64,000 nt of DNA from NCBI GenBank assembly GCA_025738555.1, contig JAOVFP010000015.1, forward strand, positions 1,240,001-1,304,000. The letters run 5' to 3'. Made by a program: the position numbers and the translations under genes. The stretch is from Cyathus striatus (Eukaryota; Basidiomycota; Agaricomycetes; Agaricales; Nidulariaceae). Below are positions 11,190 through 22,846 of this stretch, one piece after another (position 1 is the first letter of the stretch; every line of letters begins with the position of its first letter). Under the pieces are notes generated by a model. The model searched no databases. It saw only the letters and a list, made by a program, of their open reading frames with translations, and was not told the origin of the DNA.

Positions 11190-12252
11190 ATGAGGTTACT
11201 GTCCTTGCGTATTCCACGTCTACGTCCCAATGATGCTCTCCCGATACTTGGCAATTCCGAATCACAACATCCATCCATCACCGAGTCCTTAACCTCTAGA
11301 CTTACATCGTTAAGATTCAGAGGGAAGATACCGAGAAAGGCTTGTTACTTCCATTCTCTTATAGTGTCACACGCTATTAATCCCCTTTATATTACATATA
11401 GCATTCTACCTTTACAACTATTGGAGTCTTTGCACATGCTACACTCCAATATGGGGCCAGTTTCCTTGAGTTTGCTCCTGTTCCAGGCTTGGCTGGTGTG
11501 GCCCGAACGATACTAAAGATCTGGGACACACTTGAAAGTGTACATGTTAGTCTTCATGTTTCCTGTCCTCGAACACAGACCGACTGTAACATTAAGTTAA
11601 GCCGCTTAGCGTGCCAGCGCCTTGCAGAGCGTTGTGAAGACCTAATGCTTAGCGTAAGCAGAGAAGTGACGCGTGCCGGGGATGTGGCAAATGAGGATTT
11701 GATTGAGTCATTGCAGATTTTGGAAGAGTGCGTATGCTCAAGTGTTTTCTCCCTGCTTTGGATTCTATTGTAACTAACCCACAGATCGTGCAACGAAGTG
11801 TTGGCTATTCTGGAGAAGAACAAGATGCTATCTATGATTGACCAGTTTTTCAGACATGACGAGATTGAACGAGATATAGCGGATCTCGATATGAAACTTA
11901 CACAATATATTGACAAATTCGACGTGAGTCTTTTCTTCTTCTCCTATAATGGTAGCAATAATATGATTTACAGCGCGCTGTGCGGATACGCAATTATATA
12001 CAAACCCAAGAGATATTCCGACAGATGCAAGATATCCAGGCCATACTTATGCTACTGCTTGCTTGTCAGCGCATGCAACCGCATTTCGATTTTCAGAATG
12101 CCCTTCCTTGCACTCGTTGCCGTGAAGGCTTCCGAGAGCACAGTCCCGCGCTGGACTCCCCGCTTGTTCATGCACTCCCTCCGGTCACAGAGCTACACAT
12201 GCGTGACTCACTCTCTACGTTATCTATCCCGGCAACCCAAGTAACACCATGA
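11190..12252 (+). CDS. MLKL-N-terminal-like four-helix-bundle protein
   Basis: Five exons: 11190-11363, 11402-11545, 11579-11727, 11785-11923 and 11974-12252, 885 nt, 294 residues. After a basic 58-residue leader the protein shows the layout of the fungal adaptor domain classed as MLKL N-terminal-like. It has LEFAPVPGLAGVARTILKIW, then a helix RLACQRLAERCEDLML, then LEKNKMLSMIDQFFRHDEIE, and finally QYIDKFD with a long helix (QTQEIFRQMQDIQAILMLL). In vertebrates this bundle is the membrane-disrupting part of a necroptosis effector; in basidiomycetes it occurs alone or fused to kinases and other domains, mostly of unknown role. Here nothing is fused except a short tail with a CTRC pair. All intron phases agree. 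The N-terminal exon is the least certain part because an upstream or internal start is possible. Confidence 0.75.
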
Positions 12253-15200
12253 AATCTATATCACATTCAAATAAGCAACGGGCTTCAGCTCGATAGATAA
12301 ATTTCAATGTTCCTAGTAACCAAGTTATTGAAGTGATAAAACAACAAGTTTATGAAATGAAGTCTTGCCTACTGCATGAACGTTAATTCGAAGCTTCAGA
12401 CGGTATGTCAGGCAAGGATTTCAATAAATCGTGGAAAAGGCGAAAGTGGTGTAAGCATTGATGACATTCACAATACATTCACTTGCATCTCGGCCTCGGA
12501 GCGAATTACGGGAGTTCCCGATAGAGATCGACGATCTTCGTAAAAGTTTGAGAGAGGCGTTCCGCGGATGTGGGTATAGATGTGGACGACGTCATCTTGT
12601 TGTCAGCGTGAACAGGAGAAGGCGGAATACTTAAAACAAGTATACCTGATTGCCAATTCAAGGTAGCTGAACTAATGGCGTTTGTTTGGTCTGAACTGTT
12701 TATGACTTCAAAAGCAAACATACGCAGGTCGGCCCGACCGTTGTTGATCGATTGATCCGAGTCGCTTCATCTTGCTCCATCATGTTCAAGATGCCTTTTC
12801 GTTTCGTTTCTTTTGAATATAGCCTTTGGACATTGTAGGTTAATGTCCACGCTTTGCCAGTGTTGGAGTGAAACTAATATCCAGAAAAACAGTTATCAAT
12901 CTTCAAAGTTCAAGCTCAAGTTTGAGCTTCAATGAAGCGTTCTTCAAGACCCTGCTGGCACTTACATAGTAGCCACGGAGCATTCTAGTTCTTCGCCCCG
13001 CCAATTTAGACCGTTTGTGTAATAAGTACCATACTTGTGCTCGACGAGTTGACACACTCACTCACATCCATTCTTCCTCACACTAATGAGCCCGAATAAC
13101 GTAAGTAAGTGTTGCCGATTCCCGCGCTGCCAGTCATTCCACTATCCAGAGAACAAAAGAGAAACATGAGACGACCCAACCAGTTTGATTATTGGCACTT
13201 GATCCCCGCGGTGGATCGTGTCAGTGTCATCGCAGTGGTTTCCAGGACATGAACCAAGGACGAGAACGCTGTCATCATCTTTGGCGCTAGTTGGTCATTG
13301 AATATGCGGCCGCCTACACGACTGAATATCAACGCTTCAAAGTTCTTTCCGGCATGTACCCCGCCATCACTGCTGAACTGCGCTAGCTATTTTCCTTTTC
13401 TTTTCCAAATACTTTCTACCACCACAATGTTAATCCCCGCGGATATAATGAAATGTCTCTTTCGGTGGTAAACTGCCCTCTCAGGTTGAAGTTCAATTAC
13501 GGAACTTGTGTATGAATGATAAGGATGAATTTTCTTATCCTTTCAGATCAACAGCGTTTCCCAGCGTTTCCCTGAATATCTTTTGGATACCGTTCGCTTA
13601 GTGATTCATCTCTATCCTGTTCTTTTGCATTCTCTAATGTTCTTTACCGTCCTTTTCCATAGATAACAGTCCATAGATAATAGTCAATCGGACGATGGGG
13701 CGGATGCCAAAGTCCGATACTCTATCTCTGCTGGTCTGAATATACTCAATAATTTTACTCTTTCTTGTGTATGAGAAGACCCGGCGACGTTGCGTTGCCT
13801 CTGGGCTGAACGTACGAATTGATATTCTATAAACTATTTCCTGGTGCAGTAATATTACTTATTTGAAGTGATGTGGTGCGATTTGGTTGGCATTTTCGAG
13901 TACTTTTTCTGTTCAGTAGTACTCCGTAGTACAAAATGCTAAGTATTGATTAAAGTACATGTTTACAAAGCCCTCGCGTCGATGTCAGGTGATAAGTTCA
14001 GATTCATTCATATATACATATATTTTGAGTTTTTAATTTGATTACTAAACTGTACCTTAAGACTTCACCGTTCTGACCAAAGCCTGCGGGCTCGTGGTCT
14101 GGTAGTGCAACTTCGGAATCGGGTAATTTACCCGAGTAGTCCCGAAATCGATAGCGCTTACTACAACTATACTTCTATATAGGATCTCATCTTCTTTATC
14201 ATTAAACATGGACCCACACCTTTATGTCCCGTCATCGACGTTCTTCCTGATCTCCTTCAATTTTTACCCTTTATAACCCTCTTAATTGGATTTTGCGATG
14301 GTTCGTACCAATATATTTAACCCAAGCTTAACCTTCAATGTGTTGGGTTTAAAACCGAACAGTAACTCAGTGCTTGATTTTCTGATGGGGGATTTTCTTT
14401 TCTTTTCAACCTTCATCTTTATGTTGTTCGATCCTCCGATCGCGGAGTAATGGACAGCTCACGTCATTATTCTCGTGCTCCGGCGGCAATTCAACAATAC
14501 TACTTTATTCAGAACGTGCACAAGGTTGGTGCATTTTTATTACCCTCTTGGACACTAAACATTACTTAGAACTACAAGGACCGGCCGAACCGGCACTGTG
14601 GACCTGAGTGCCAGTCTAAAAGTCGCTGGCCTCAGGCGATGATCCTCTAGAGGCGTCGAAACTGACTCAAATAATGTACGTATGCTCTTTACCGAGGCCA
14701 AGTGCTCGTTTTTACTCTCAAAGCAGCTCCGTTAGATCCGTGCAAACCAAAATGAACACCGAGTTGAACAACACTTGAATCATGGAAAACACGTTTGAAC
14801 TCCATCCGAGCTGCTTTGGGTTTCTCGTTCGCAAGAAATTGAGCCGACGTATAGATATCTTCCATCAGCTCAGCTTTGTCTGTGAGTTGCACTTACCATC
14901 TAAGGAACCGCTGGGAAGCCGAAGTTCCGTCTTCCGAGGCTCCCTCTCCATTCCTATCTTTCGCTAATCTCTACCTCTCCATTTTACTCTTTTTTTATCG
15001 TGTTTCATCTTCGTTGGTTCACAGGATGTGAGTGGCCGGAAATAGTATCGGACCAATTATATGAGGCTATCTTTATTCTCAAGAAGGTAAGGATTGTCTA
15101 CTGCATCCGAGTGTGGTACTACTGATATCCATAAGTATGATGTCAAAAGTTTTACTTCCGTCGGGACCTTTAGGCTTTTTAACTTGGGGAATCCGACCAT

Positions 15201-15995
15201 CGTTCAATATACTTTTGATACTTATTATTGATGATCCTTATCCTTGCTCCGTACACATCATAAAGGCACCCCGGTCCTGTATGATGAAGTGCAATCAAGC
15301 TGCCTATTTACTTGCTCCAAGATAAGTATCATCGGGAGTTTTCGGCCAATGGGATATTTGGAGCTAAATATACTTACAATCTCTTAAAAGACACTGGTTT
15401 GCATCATATTAGATCATCGCCGCCATTCGCTTGCTCCTCGAAGCTCTATGCAATCCATGATCACCATTAATAGGATATTTCCCAAAACACCCCGTACTGT
15501 ATTCACCAGCTACACGGGCTTATCAAGGCTTAGTATAGACCGTAACAAGCTGGAACTGTACGTTTTAGACATATTCACATCACCGTTTTCTCCCTGAATT
15601 CATTACCGTTCACGCCATGTGAATGGACGTCTGTCTCTGTAGACTGGTACATTTTCCCAGCCGCTTTGATACCACATCTGATGCTTCCATCCAGACTTGA
15701 GTATTCCACATCCTCAGACTTGCCAGCTTACTCAGTTACTGGTTTCAAACCTCAAGGATATAGCTCATATTCTAGAGCCTCAGCACGCGCCCTAAGTATT
15801 CACTAGCCCACTTGGCTTGGATACAAGATATATCGTCTTCGAAGCATCCTAGATACCATAACGGCAGTAAAGCTGTGCTTATTTTGTATACGTTATCAGC
15901 CATGTCAGATGTCAATTTATACTTCAGGCCAGTGCCTGCTCGCCCTAATATAATCACGATGGAACGGTCTCTGCTTGATTTAGCTCTCTTTTTCC
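12253..15995. other. Long intergenic stretch
   Basis: No gene that I can support. A minus-strand frame at 14689-14892 (with KAELMEDIYTSAQF and RMEFKRVFHDSSVVQLGVHF) looks protein-like and could be an exon of an unrecognised gene. A minus-strand frame at 12506-12721 is similarly isolated. The rest shows no domain, RNA or repeat. Confidence 0.4.
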
Positions 15996-17501
15996 ATGTC
16001 CCGATCTCCATCCCCGCAGTCTTCTACCCATACGTTCGATGGGAATGATTTATTTGCCCTACTTCCCCCAGAGATTATGGTGGAAATATTCAGCTGTTTC
16101 TGTGAAGAGCGAAGACGTTTCGTGATTCAGATAATAGAGAAAGGGGGGGAAAGGAGTGACGACCCCTTCAATGCTTACATTTGGCATCATAACCCACTTA
16201 TCCTGGGACATATTTCGAAGGGATGGAGAGATATAGCATGGTCCGCTTCCGAACTTTGGGATACCCTTGTTATTTCGGTATCTCTCGAATCAGATGCCCA
16301 GGAACATACAAAGCTGCCACTCATAAAGGAGTGGCTTGGTCGAGCTGTTCATGTTCCTCTCAACATTTGCATCCACATCTCGAATCCAAATGAAGGAACA
16401 TCAATATATCAGCTATCCAGCATGTATTCAGAGCTATTCAAGCATGCCGAACAGTGGTATACCGCACTGCTGTACATTCCGACATGGAGTCATCGAGACG
16501 CATACCAAGAGTGGAACGAGTGTTTTCACACAATTCAGCGACGAATTAATTTAGGTCTTCCTCAACTGAAATCCCTATATATAGCAACACTCAAAGTTCG
16601 GGATGACGATTCCATATTTTTTCTTCCCCTTACTTTATCACCCCGGAATGTTCCCAAATTAAGAAGGTTATACACCATGTCTGCGAAGCACAGCCAAATT
16701 ATACTCCCATGGGGTCAACTTACTGCATATACGAACCGTTTTGCGTGGGATACCCCAGCAAATGTTCTTCGTCAGACCCCACGCCTGGAGGAATGCTACA
16801 TCTCTCTTGCTATTCCATATAGACCATCTGACTTTCATGTCCATGGAGAACTTATCGCTCTTTCTCGTCTGACTCAGCTCAAGATATTAGCTCGCACCAC
16901 CGAACAATTTGTAGAGGCATTCGGCAATATAAAGCTTCCAGCACTTCTCTCTCTGGATATTGGACTGAACTTCGTGAATTCGGAGGAACTGACTTCGTTC
17001 CTTCATTCCATGTTTTCACGGTCATACTCATTCCATCCCTTATGCACTCTCAAAATAGGCACGGGGATGTGTCGTTGCCAAGACCTCATCACTCTTTTTG
17101 AAGTCCTTCCAGCTCTCGAAGAACTTCATCTTGAGTTTCTCGGGAACGATACCAATTTCCTTCCTGGGCTCAACGACCGCTTTCTAAAAATGTTGCATCC
17201 GTTCCAGCAACCAGACGGGCAGAAGGCATTGCTCACCGAGTTGAGGTTATTGCATTACATAGGACCGCTCTCATTTTCAGGAGATATTTTTGTTGATATC
17301 ATGGAAACTCGATGGATATATGGGGGAATGGATGAAATTGCGAGGCTCGAAGACGTGCGCCTGGTGCTGTCCAGCAATTCATCCTTGCCAATGACAGATA
17401 CGGTTGAGTATAGGCTAAACGATCTTAGGGATGAGGGCATGAAGGTCGATATATTCGGGATTTCGAGGCAGTTTGAACCTCAGCGCAGTTCGCATCTATG
17501 A
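15996..17501 (+). CDS. F-box-like/LRR protein
   Basis: Single exon, 501 residues. After a short Ser-rich start, residues about 19-60 form an F-box-like motif (LFALLPPEIMVEIFSCF), with the customary later WRDIAWSASELWDTLVIS, which is the hallmark of agaricomycete F-box proteins. The rest is a run of irregular leucine-rich segments (LPALLSLDIGLNF, LEELHLEF, LTELRLLHY). Such proteins pair with SKP1 in SCF ubiquitin ligases and choose substrates through the C-terminal part; the substrate here is unknown. The reading frame is intact without introns. The 3' end faces the minus-strand membrane protein at 17694-18268, so the two genes are convergent. Confidence 0.88.
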   Translation: MSRSPSPQSSTHTFDGNDLFALLPPEIMVEIFSCFCEERRRFVIQIIEKGGERSDDPFNAYIWHHNPLILGHISKGWRDIAWSASELWDTLVISVSLESDAQEHTKLPLIKEWLGRAVHVPLNICIHISNPNEGTSIYQLSSMYSELFKHAEQWYTALLYIPTWSHRDAYQEWNECFHTIQRRINLGLPQLKSLYIATLKVRDDDSIFFLPLTLSPRNVPKLRRLYTMSAKHSQIILPWGQLTAYTNRFAWDTPANVLRQTPRLEECYISLAIPYRPSDFHVHGELIALSRLTQLKILARTTEQFVEAFGNIKLPALLSLDIGLNFVNSEELTSFLHSMFSRSYSFHPLCTLKIGTGMCRCQDLITLFEVLPALEELHLEFLGNDTNFLPGLNDRFLKMLHPFQQPDGQKALLTELRLLHYIGPLSFSGDIFVDIMETRWIYGGMDEIARLEDVRLVLSSNSSLPMTDTVEYRLNDLRDEGMKVDIFGISRQFEPQRSSHL

Positions 17502-17693
17502 AGGGGACGAATCCTCGGAGTTTCCGAAAGCAGTAAATTGAAATAATAGCAAGTTGTTCATCATATACAGAAACAAAAATGCTAAGGCTACAAAATGTAC
17601 GATGTCCTACTAAACTATAACAAGTCCAGCTATATATCATATGTAAAGTAATCAAGTACCTGTGAAGTCATGTATATTATATGTAATAATCAA

Positions 17694-18268
17694 TCAAGAG
17701 TCCCCTAACGGTCTTTCGGCACTGTCATTCAATCGTGTACTTGAAGAAACGTCTATCATCTCTATAGGGAACTCCGCATTGCGAGGAGAGGTGCTCCCAA
17801 CCCACGAAGGGTTAACCACGTAAGGTGGTGCATCCGGTGCCATCATATGCCTGCGGAAGAGCTTCATGTGGCGGCGAAGACGAATGTACAGGATAGTAAT
17901 AGTGATAAGGAGAATAATGGCGATGCCACCGATAGATGCGAATAGTATAACATAAGTTATCGAGGGGGTGGTTATTGTCGCTCGAGGGAGGATTTGGCGA
18001 TTTGAAGGAAGAGGCGAGCTGCTGCCTGCTATTCGATGTACTAATATGCCAAAAGAAACCGAAAATTTTGCATACAGAGAAGACATCGACGACCTATAAA
18101 TGTTTATTACCAACAAAGAATAAGTGTATTGGTAGCTCACCTGTCCGTAGTCGGGAAACCAGCATAAAGAATCAAAGTACTAGAGCAAGTAACCAGAGCC
18201 AAGAGAATGATCGTGAAAATGAATAGGGTGCGTTTTAGTCGAGGAAAAGAGTCCGTAACGAAGGTCAT
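17694..18268 (-). CDS. Small membrane protein with two hydrophobic segments
   Basis: Two exons, 18141-18268 and 17694-18093, joined across a 47-bp intron with matching phase; 175 residues. The N-terminus has a strongly hydrophobic stretch after basic residues (LKRTLFIFTIILLALVTCSS), acting as a signal anchor or cleavable signal. A Ser-rich loop follows, then a clear transmembrane helix (YVILFASIGGIAIILLIT and on) with a basic stop-transfer (RLRRHMKLFRRH). The tail has a PPYV motif, a possible WW-domain or Nedd4-type ubiquitin-ligase docking site. I do not recognise a family. The start at 18268 is chosen because it precedes the hydrophobic leader directly. Confidence 0.6.
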
Positions 18269-19143
18269 TATAGGAGGGCCAGAAAACGGAGCCAGAAAAC
18301 GTACTAGAGCTGAGCGCTATAAGGAAGGAATTAATGAAGTTGGTCGACAAGGCAGAGCAAATCCCCTGTTCTATATCCTCAGTGAGATAGCACCCGACTT
18401 CTGTGGAGCATGACAACAAGTCCCAGGGGATATCGTTGGAATGGAAATCTGCTGGTGAATATTGGACACTTGGTCGCCGAGGTAGCCGGGACCACAACCA
18501 GTCACAAAAGTAACATAATTTGACACCAGCGGAAGTCTCAGACTTTAATTACCGTACTTGAGTCTGGCCTAGGATGTGGAAAGCCTTGTTGTACTCGATG
18601 ATAACCTTCTTAAACGCTGGTAATACCTCGGTCTTTGCACTATTTGGATAGTCAGAACAATAGTGTGATGATCAAATAAGGTTCTGCCCAGGTTAAGACC
18701 TTTATATACGAATCAGTTAACTGCTTTGACCTGCTACAGTAAGTTGACAGTAAGTAGCGGTTGCACCAGAAGGGGAATCGTCACTGGACTGGCAGCCGGC
18801 CCCCGGTCGTAATTGAGACAGAAAGCCCCGCTGCCCCAACTCACCTATTATTGGACATTGTAAGTAAAGCCTCCTTTAATAGTAAGGAGGATCATCTCTA
18901 CTTGACTTGACTAACTCCTTTCTTTTGTCCTCCGAGTACTAGGTTGGGTGCCGGTGAAGAGCAATGGAAAGTTGATGGTCATGGAGTGCCTTCGAACTTC
19001 GAAGCACTGGCCGTTTCAATTTCAACTTCAAACCCCGATGGAATGTTCCGTATCCCTGTCACATGGTCACCCCTCAGACAGAGTAACGGTGACCTCAATA
19101 AACAGCGACGACCAGCTCCTTCATTAACGTTGTCAACAACACG
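18269..19143. other. Intergenic between divergent genes
   Basis: Lies between the divergently transcribed membrane-protein gene (minus) and the fasciclin-domain gene (plus), so it should hold both promoters. A plus-strand shadow frame overlaps part of it, but no independent gene is supported. Confidence 0.5.
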
Positions 19144-19852
19144 ATGCGTCTGCTTCCAGCCTCTCTTCTTCTCCTATCCTCTTTCTCCTTCTCTCTCGCC
19201 TCAGAGTTACAGACGCCCTTGACGAACACGAATCTTCCCCCAATGGACCCATTCACTCCTACAGCGCCCACCCTAGCCGACATCCTCACCATTACACCTT
19301 CAACCTCGATATTCTTCTCCTATGCACGCGAGCTACCGCTTTCTGCTATGTTCGCGGACTCTTCCGCTCGAGTGACGCTTCTGGTACCGACAAACAAGGC
19401 CGTCATGGCACTGCCTCAGAAGCCGCAGCAAAGCCCACCAGAGAAGAGTGGAGGCGGCGAAATTGAGATTTCGGAGGACGAATTCGAGGCAAGGTCAAAG
19501 GAAAATGTGAGACGCTGGATTGGGGCTCATATTATACCTGTAAGGTTTTCTGTTTCTTCGTTGGGAGTGGTATTAACCTTGGAGAATGTAGGAGTCGCCT
19601 ATTGAGCTTGCTGGGAAGACGTATGATACGCTTCTCGAGGGCAAGTCTATCACTTTCACTCCTATCTCTAAGCATGATGGTAAGGGTGAGGAGTGGACGA
19701 GGGTAACGCTTGAGAATGGAGTGAAGATCATCGACAAGAAGAAGGTACGTATTATCTTTTACGTTTGTTGGCTTTCTGATTGATTCTTCTGCTAGGCCTC
19801 GAATGGTATTATGTATATCATCGATGCTACCGTTTCTATCGATGCAAACTAA
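19144..19852 (+). CDS. Secreted fasciclin (FAS1) domain protein
   Basis: Three exons: 19144-19539, 19592-19744 and 19796-19852, 201 residues. It begins with a classic signal peptide (MRLLPASLLLLSSFSFSLAS). One FAS1 domain follows: LADILTITPSTSIFFSYARE as the first helix, VTLLVPTNKAVMAL matching the conserved FaptN-AF strand-turn-helix, WIGAHIIP matching the HIl segment, and NGIMYIIDATVS matching the final NG-vhvId-vl strand. Such proteins act in cell adhesion or cell-wall organisation outside the cell. There is only one domain and the protein ends right after it. No hydrophobic GPI tail is visible, so it is predicted to be soluble rather than anchored. Confidence 0.85.
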
Positions 19853-20388
19853 TGGTCTATAGCTCTGACTAGATTCTGTAGTAAGTGGATCTACGTTCAA
19901 CTGTAACCTTTAAACTAACGTCGCCGTTTCCAACAGTATACTTAATATGCACCGAATGTGTTACCTATTTATTGATGTACAATATAAGTTTGGACTTTGT
20001 CTTTGTGCTAGAGACTGAAATCATACCCTTAACTGAAGCTTAGTCGATGTTCAGGCCCGATGATTAGAACCAAATGATCTCAATGCAAACACATGACATA
20101 TACATAATAGGTATTTGGATGTTGGGTGGAATCATTGGACGTGATGTGTTGAACATCGGTGAAGACCAGATAAGATATTCTTCATCGATGACAATTCCGT
20201 AATGTGACAAGTTCCAACTTTTACCTCGTGAAGATCGATATGTTACATGTTGCTTGACAGAGGAGCGGAGTAATCCCGTGATATGGCAGTATAAGTACTA
20301 TTAATATGAATCATGCTGTCATTGACCGCAACGTGCCAGCGCTCTAAAAAGTTAACATCGATCTTAACACCCTGTTCCTCTTTCCATC
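19853..20388. other. Intergenic, no gene seen
   Basis: 3' region of the fasciclin gene and promoter side of the second F-box gene, both on plus. AT-rich, with no recognisable element. Confidence 0.5.
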
Positions 20389-22008
20389 ATGCACAGTGCG
20401 CTAGAAATTCCTGAAATTGTGGCTTTGATAATCAACTGTATATGCGACGAGGATTTTAGTCTTCTACTTAAGGAAGAGCACGAACCCCAGCAGAAACTGA
20501 AACGAAGAACACTCTGCAGTCTTGCTCAGACGAGCAAGATGTGGTCGCAGTATGCTATCAAAGAGATTTGGAGAGAGTTAGATTCTTTATGGCCTCTGTT
20601 TAGAATTTGTTCCGCATTTTCAAAGCAAAAGGTTGATACTAGATTTTGTTTTGTGCGTGTACTCCTTTCGATTTTCGCTCTTCTACGCTAAATAAAAACA
20701 TCAAAGCTTATTGATGGTCTTATCCTGCCAGACGAACTGACTATCATGAAACGCTATGGAAGCCTAGTCAGCAGCCTACTATTTCCACCAAGTCCGTTTG
20801 CGACTTTTCGCCGACCATTCATGCATGCATCTGTCTTCCGCAAGGTATTCACCGCACTCGAAGGGGAGCCCTTGCTACCGAACCTGACATCATTCGAATA
20901 TGATTATCACGTATATGGTGATTTTAGCAATGAATACCTCTCAATGTTCATCAACAAGACGCTGCATAAATTTGATTACAGCTTAGAGAAAGAAAACGAT
21001 GTTACTATACTACAAAACGTTCAGGAACGAGCTCCAGGTCTCACAACACTCAACATTGGAATCGGAGAACAGCCTATTAATACAACCGATCTGTATGAAT
21101 CTATTATGTTAATCCCCACACTTCAAAAACTAAAACTAGTCCTCTTCGCGCATGTGTGTTTGTCTGGATTCCGGGCGCACCCCAATCTTTTCGAGCTTGA
21201 TCTTTATTGTATTTATCCTTGGGATGAGAACCTTCGCATGGAGGTGGATTTCTCCAATCTTAGGTCACTTAGAAAACTCAAATTGCAAGGCCCGTCAGGA
21301 TTTCTGAAGAAGTTGCTTCCTGAATTCTCATCCGTGCCAATGACTGATATTTCACTTGTCATCAAAGGCTTCGGAGAAGGTGATGGCCAACGGCTTAGCT
21401 TCATGGAATGTATGCCAACTGCCACATGGAAAAATACTGTTTCGAAATTCTCCTTGCAAGATAACTTCACTGTTTCGGATAGGAGCATAGTGTTTTCCCC
21501 AGGTCTATCTATTCTCCAACCACTATTACAGTGTCATTCACTTAGATTTGTGCATTTTCTCTCGCCCATGTGTTATATTCTTCTTCATGATGAAGATGTC
21601 AAACAAATGGCTGGAGCATGGCCGACGTTAGAAGTGCTTCATATTATTGGGCAACCGGTGAACTGGAAAAATGCGCGGCGGCCCCGTGCCACTTCATTCA
21701 AAGCACTCGAATACCTAGCAACGGGATGTCTTGCACTACGCAGTCTGTGTATACCTTTATCTCTGTCCGCCCACGACATTCTTGAAGGCATGCAAATTGC
21801 AGGTCAGCGTCGATTGTTGCATTTGCTAACGGAAGGTGTTACGATTGATGATTTCGATTCGTCGGTACCGTTCATCGCTGAGCATCTTGCTTCCCTGTTC
21901 CCCAACATCACGTTATTTAGAAGAAATTACAATTCCCCGGATCTAGAGGATTTGAAGCGCTGGATTGAATATTGGAAGTTTCAAACAAAACAAAAGGTAT
22001 CCATTTAA
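20389..22008 (+). CDS. F-box/LRR-like protein
   Basis: Two exons, 20389-20652 and 20707-22008, split by a 54-bp intron (GTGCGT...AAAG, phase 0); 521 residues. The N-terminus has the short F-box variant common in mushroom genomes (LEIPEIVALIINCI, then RRTLCSLAQTSKMWSQYA and IWRELDSLWPLF). It continues across the intron into LIDGLILPDEL and a long helical region with leucine-rich segments (LRSLRKLKLQG, LEVLHIIG, LEYLATGCLALRSLCIP). It is a likely SCF substrate adaptor of unknown target. It shares the family with the gene at 15996-17501 but is not a close copy, so this is family co-occurrence rather than a recent tandem duplication. Confidence 0.87.
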
Positions 22009-22726
22009 GCAGTCGTTTATTGTTGGAATGACTGGGATAGCTTTGATCCGCTCATTTTATATCGACATTATATATGGTTGATTGTCGTAAATTCATTTAG
22101 AACGTATATAGATATTTCTTATATAGCCAATAAGCATGGAATACTATGTCCTTTGATCATTCTGAAATGTTATCGCCAAGACAATATATAACAGTCACAA
22201 CGCCCATAGTAAAACCTCGTCTTGTTCATTTACTTTCTCTTTCTTCCTTACTAAAATAGTTTGTACGCGAGTGTATTGAAGAGCGCAAATTGAAATCTGA
22301 ATTGTCGAGCTGGTTCCAGGAACAGAATTTGAGAGACACTGGATTACTATTCGCCATGGTTAATAGTCTCCTCAGGCACTTTAATGTTCCACAAGTTAGG
22401 GAAAATTAAAAGTACAGTTGACGCTGACTTGTTAGAGCAAGTACAGATTCCATGAAAAGTCGTGTGGTCACCAGCACCAATGTCATTGGAGGACACGTTC
22501 CTAGAGCGTCGAGATCGTCAAGTTTCTACATTGACAATATTGATGAAGTTGAAGTGTACTTACCTTACCACGAGAAGGATCCAGGATGACCGAGACCTAT
22601 GTACGGAAGTTGATAATTATCTACGAAGTGACTCGATTGTAAGTGCATGTTGTGGGAATCTAACCCCGCGAACTGAGCAAAATGCAAAACCAACCTCACA
22701 CGCACCTTGCTTACCCAAAGACTAAT
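22009..22726. other. Intergenic upstream of U6
   Basis: No protein gene is supported. I looked for a TATA box at the usual place about 30 bases before the U6 start (near 22697) and see none, so the Pol III promoter is either internal or degenerate. Confidence 0.45.
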
Positions 22727-22750
22727 GTCCCCTTCGGGGTGATATACGAA

Positions 22751-22781
<31 letters not shown>

Positions 22782-22846
22782 GGCCCCTGCACAAGGATGA
22801 CACGCTTTACCGGAGTGGTAGACCTACGGGTCTCAATATTTATTTT
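22727..22846 (+). ncRNA. U6 spliceosomal snRNA
   Basis: The 5' end has the GTCCCCTTCGGGG hairpin. The invariant core follows: ATTGGAACGATACAGAGAAG, then ATTAGCATGGCCCCTGCACA and AGGATGACACGC. This includes the ACAGAG box that pairs with the 5' splice site and the AGC triad, so it is certainly U6. The 3' part departs from well-known U6 sequences: after CACGC comes CCGGAGTGGTAG and a perfect small hairpin (AGACC-TACG-GGTCT), then a T-rich end with TTTT at 22843-22846 as likely Pol III terminator. The 3' end is therefore an estimate. No intron interrupts the core, unlike some basidiomycete U6 genes. A recent pseudogene copy is possible, but all key catalytic bases are intact. Confidence 0.9.

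Noticed and set aside
14081..14155. tRNA-like sequence (GTGGTCTGGTAGTGC followed by a CCCGAGTAG-containing arm)
   Set aside because: No acceptor stem pairs across the candidate, and the T-loop consensus GGTTCGANTCC is missing.
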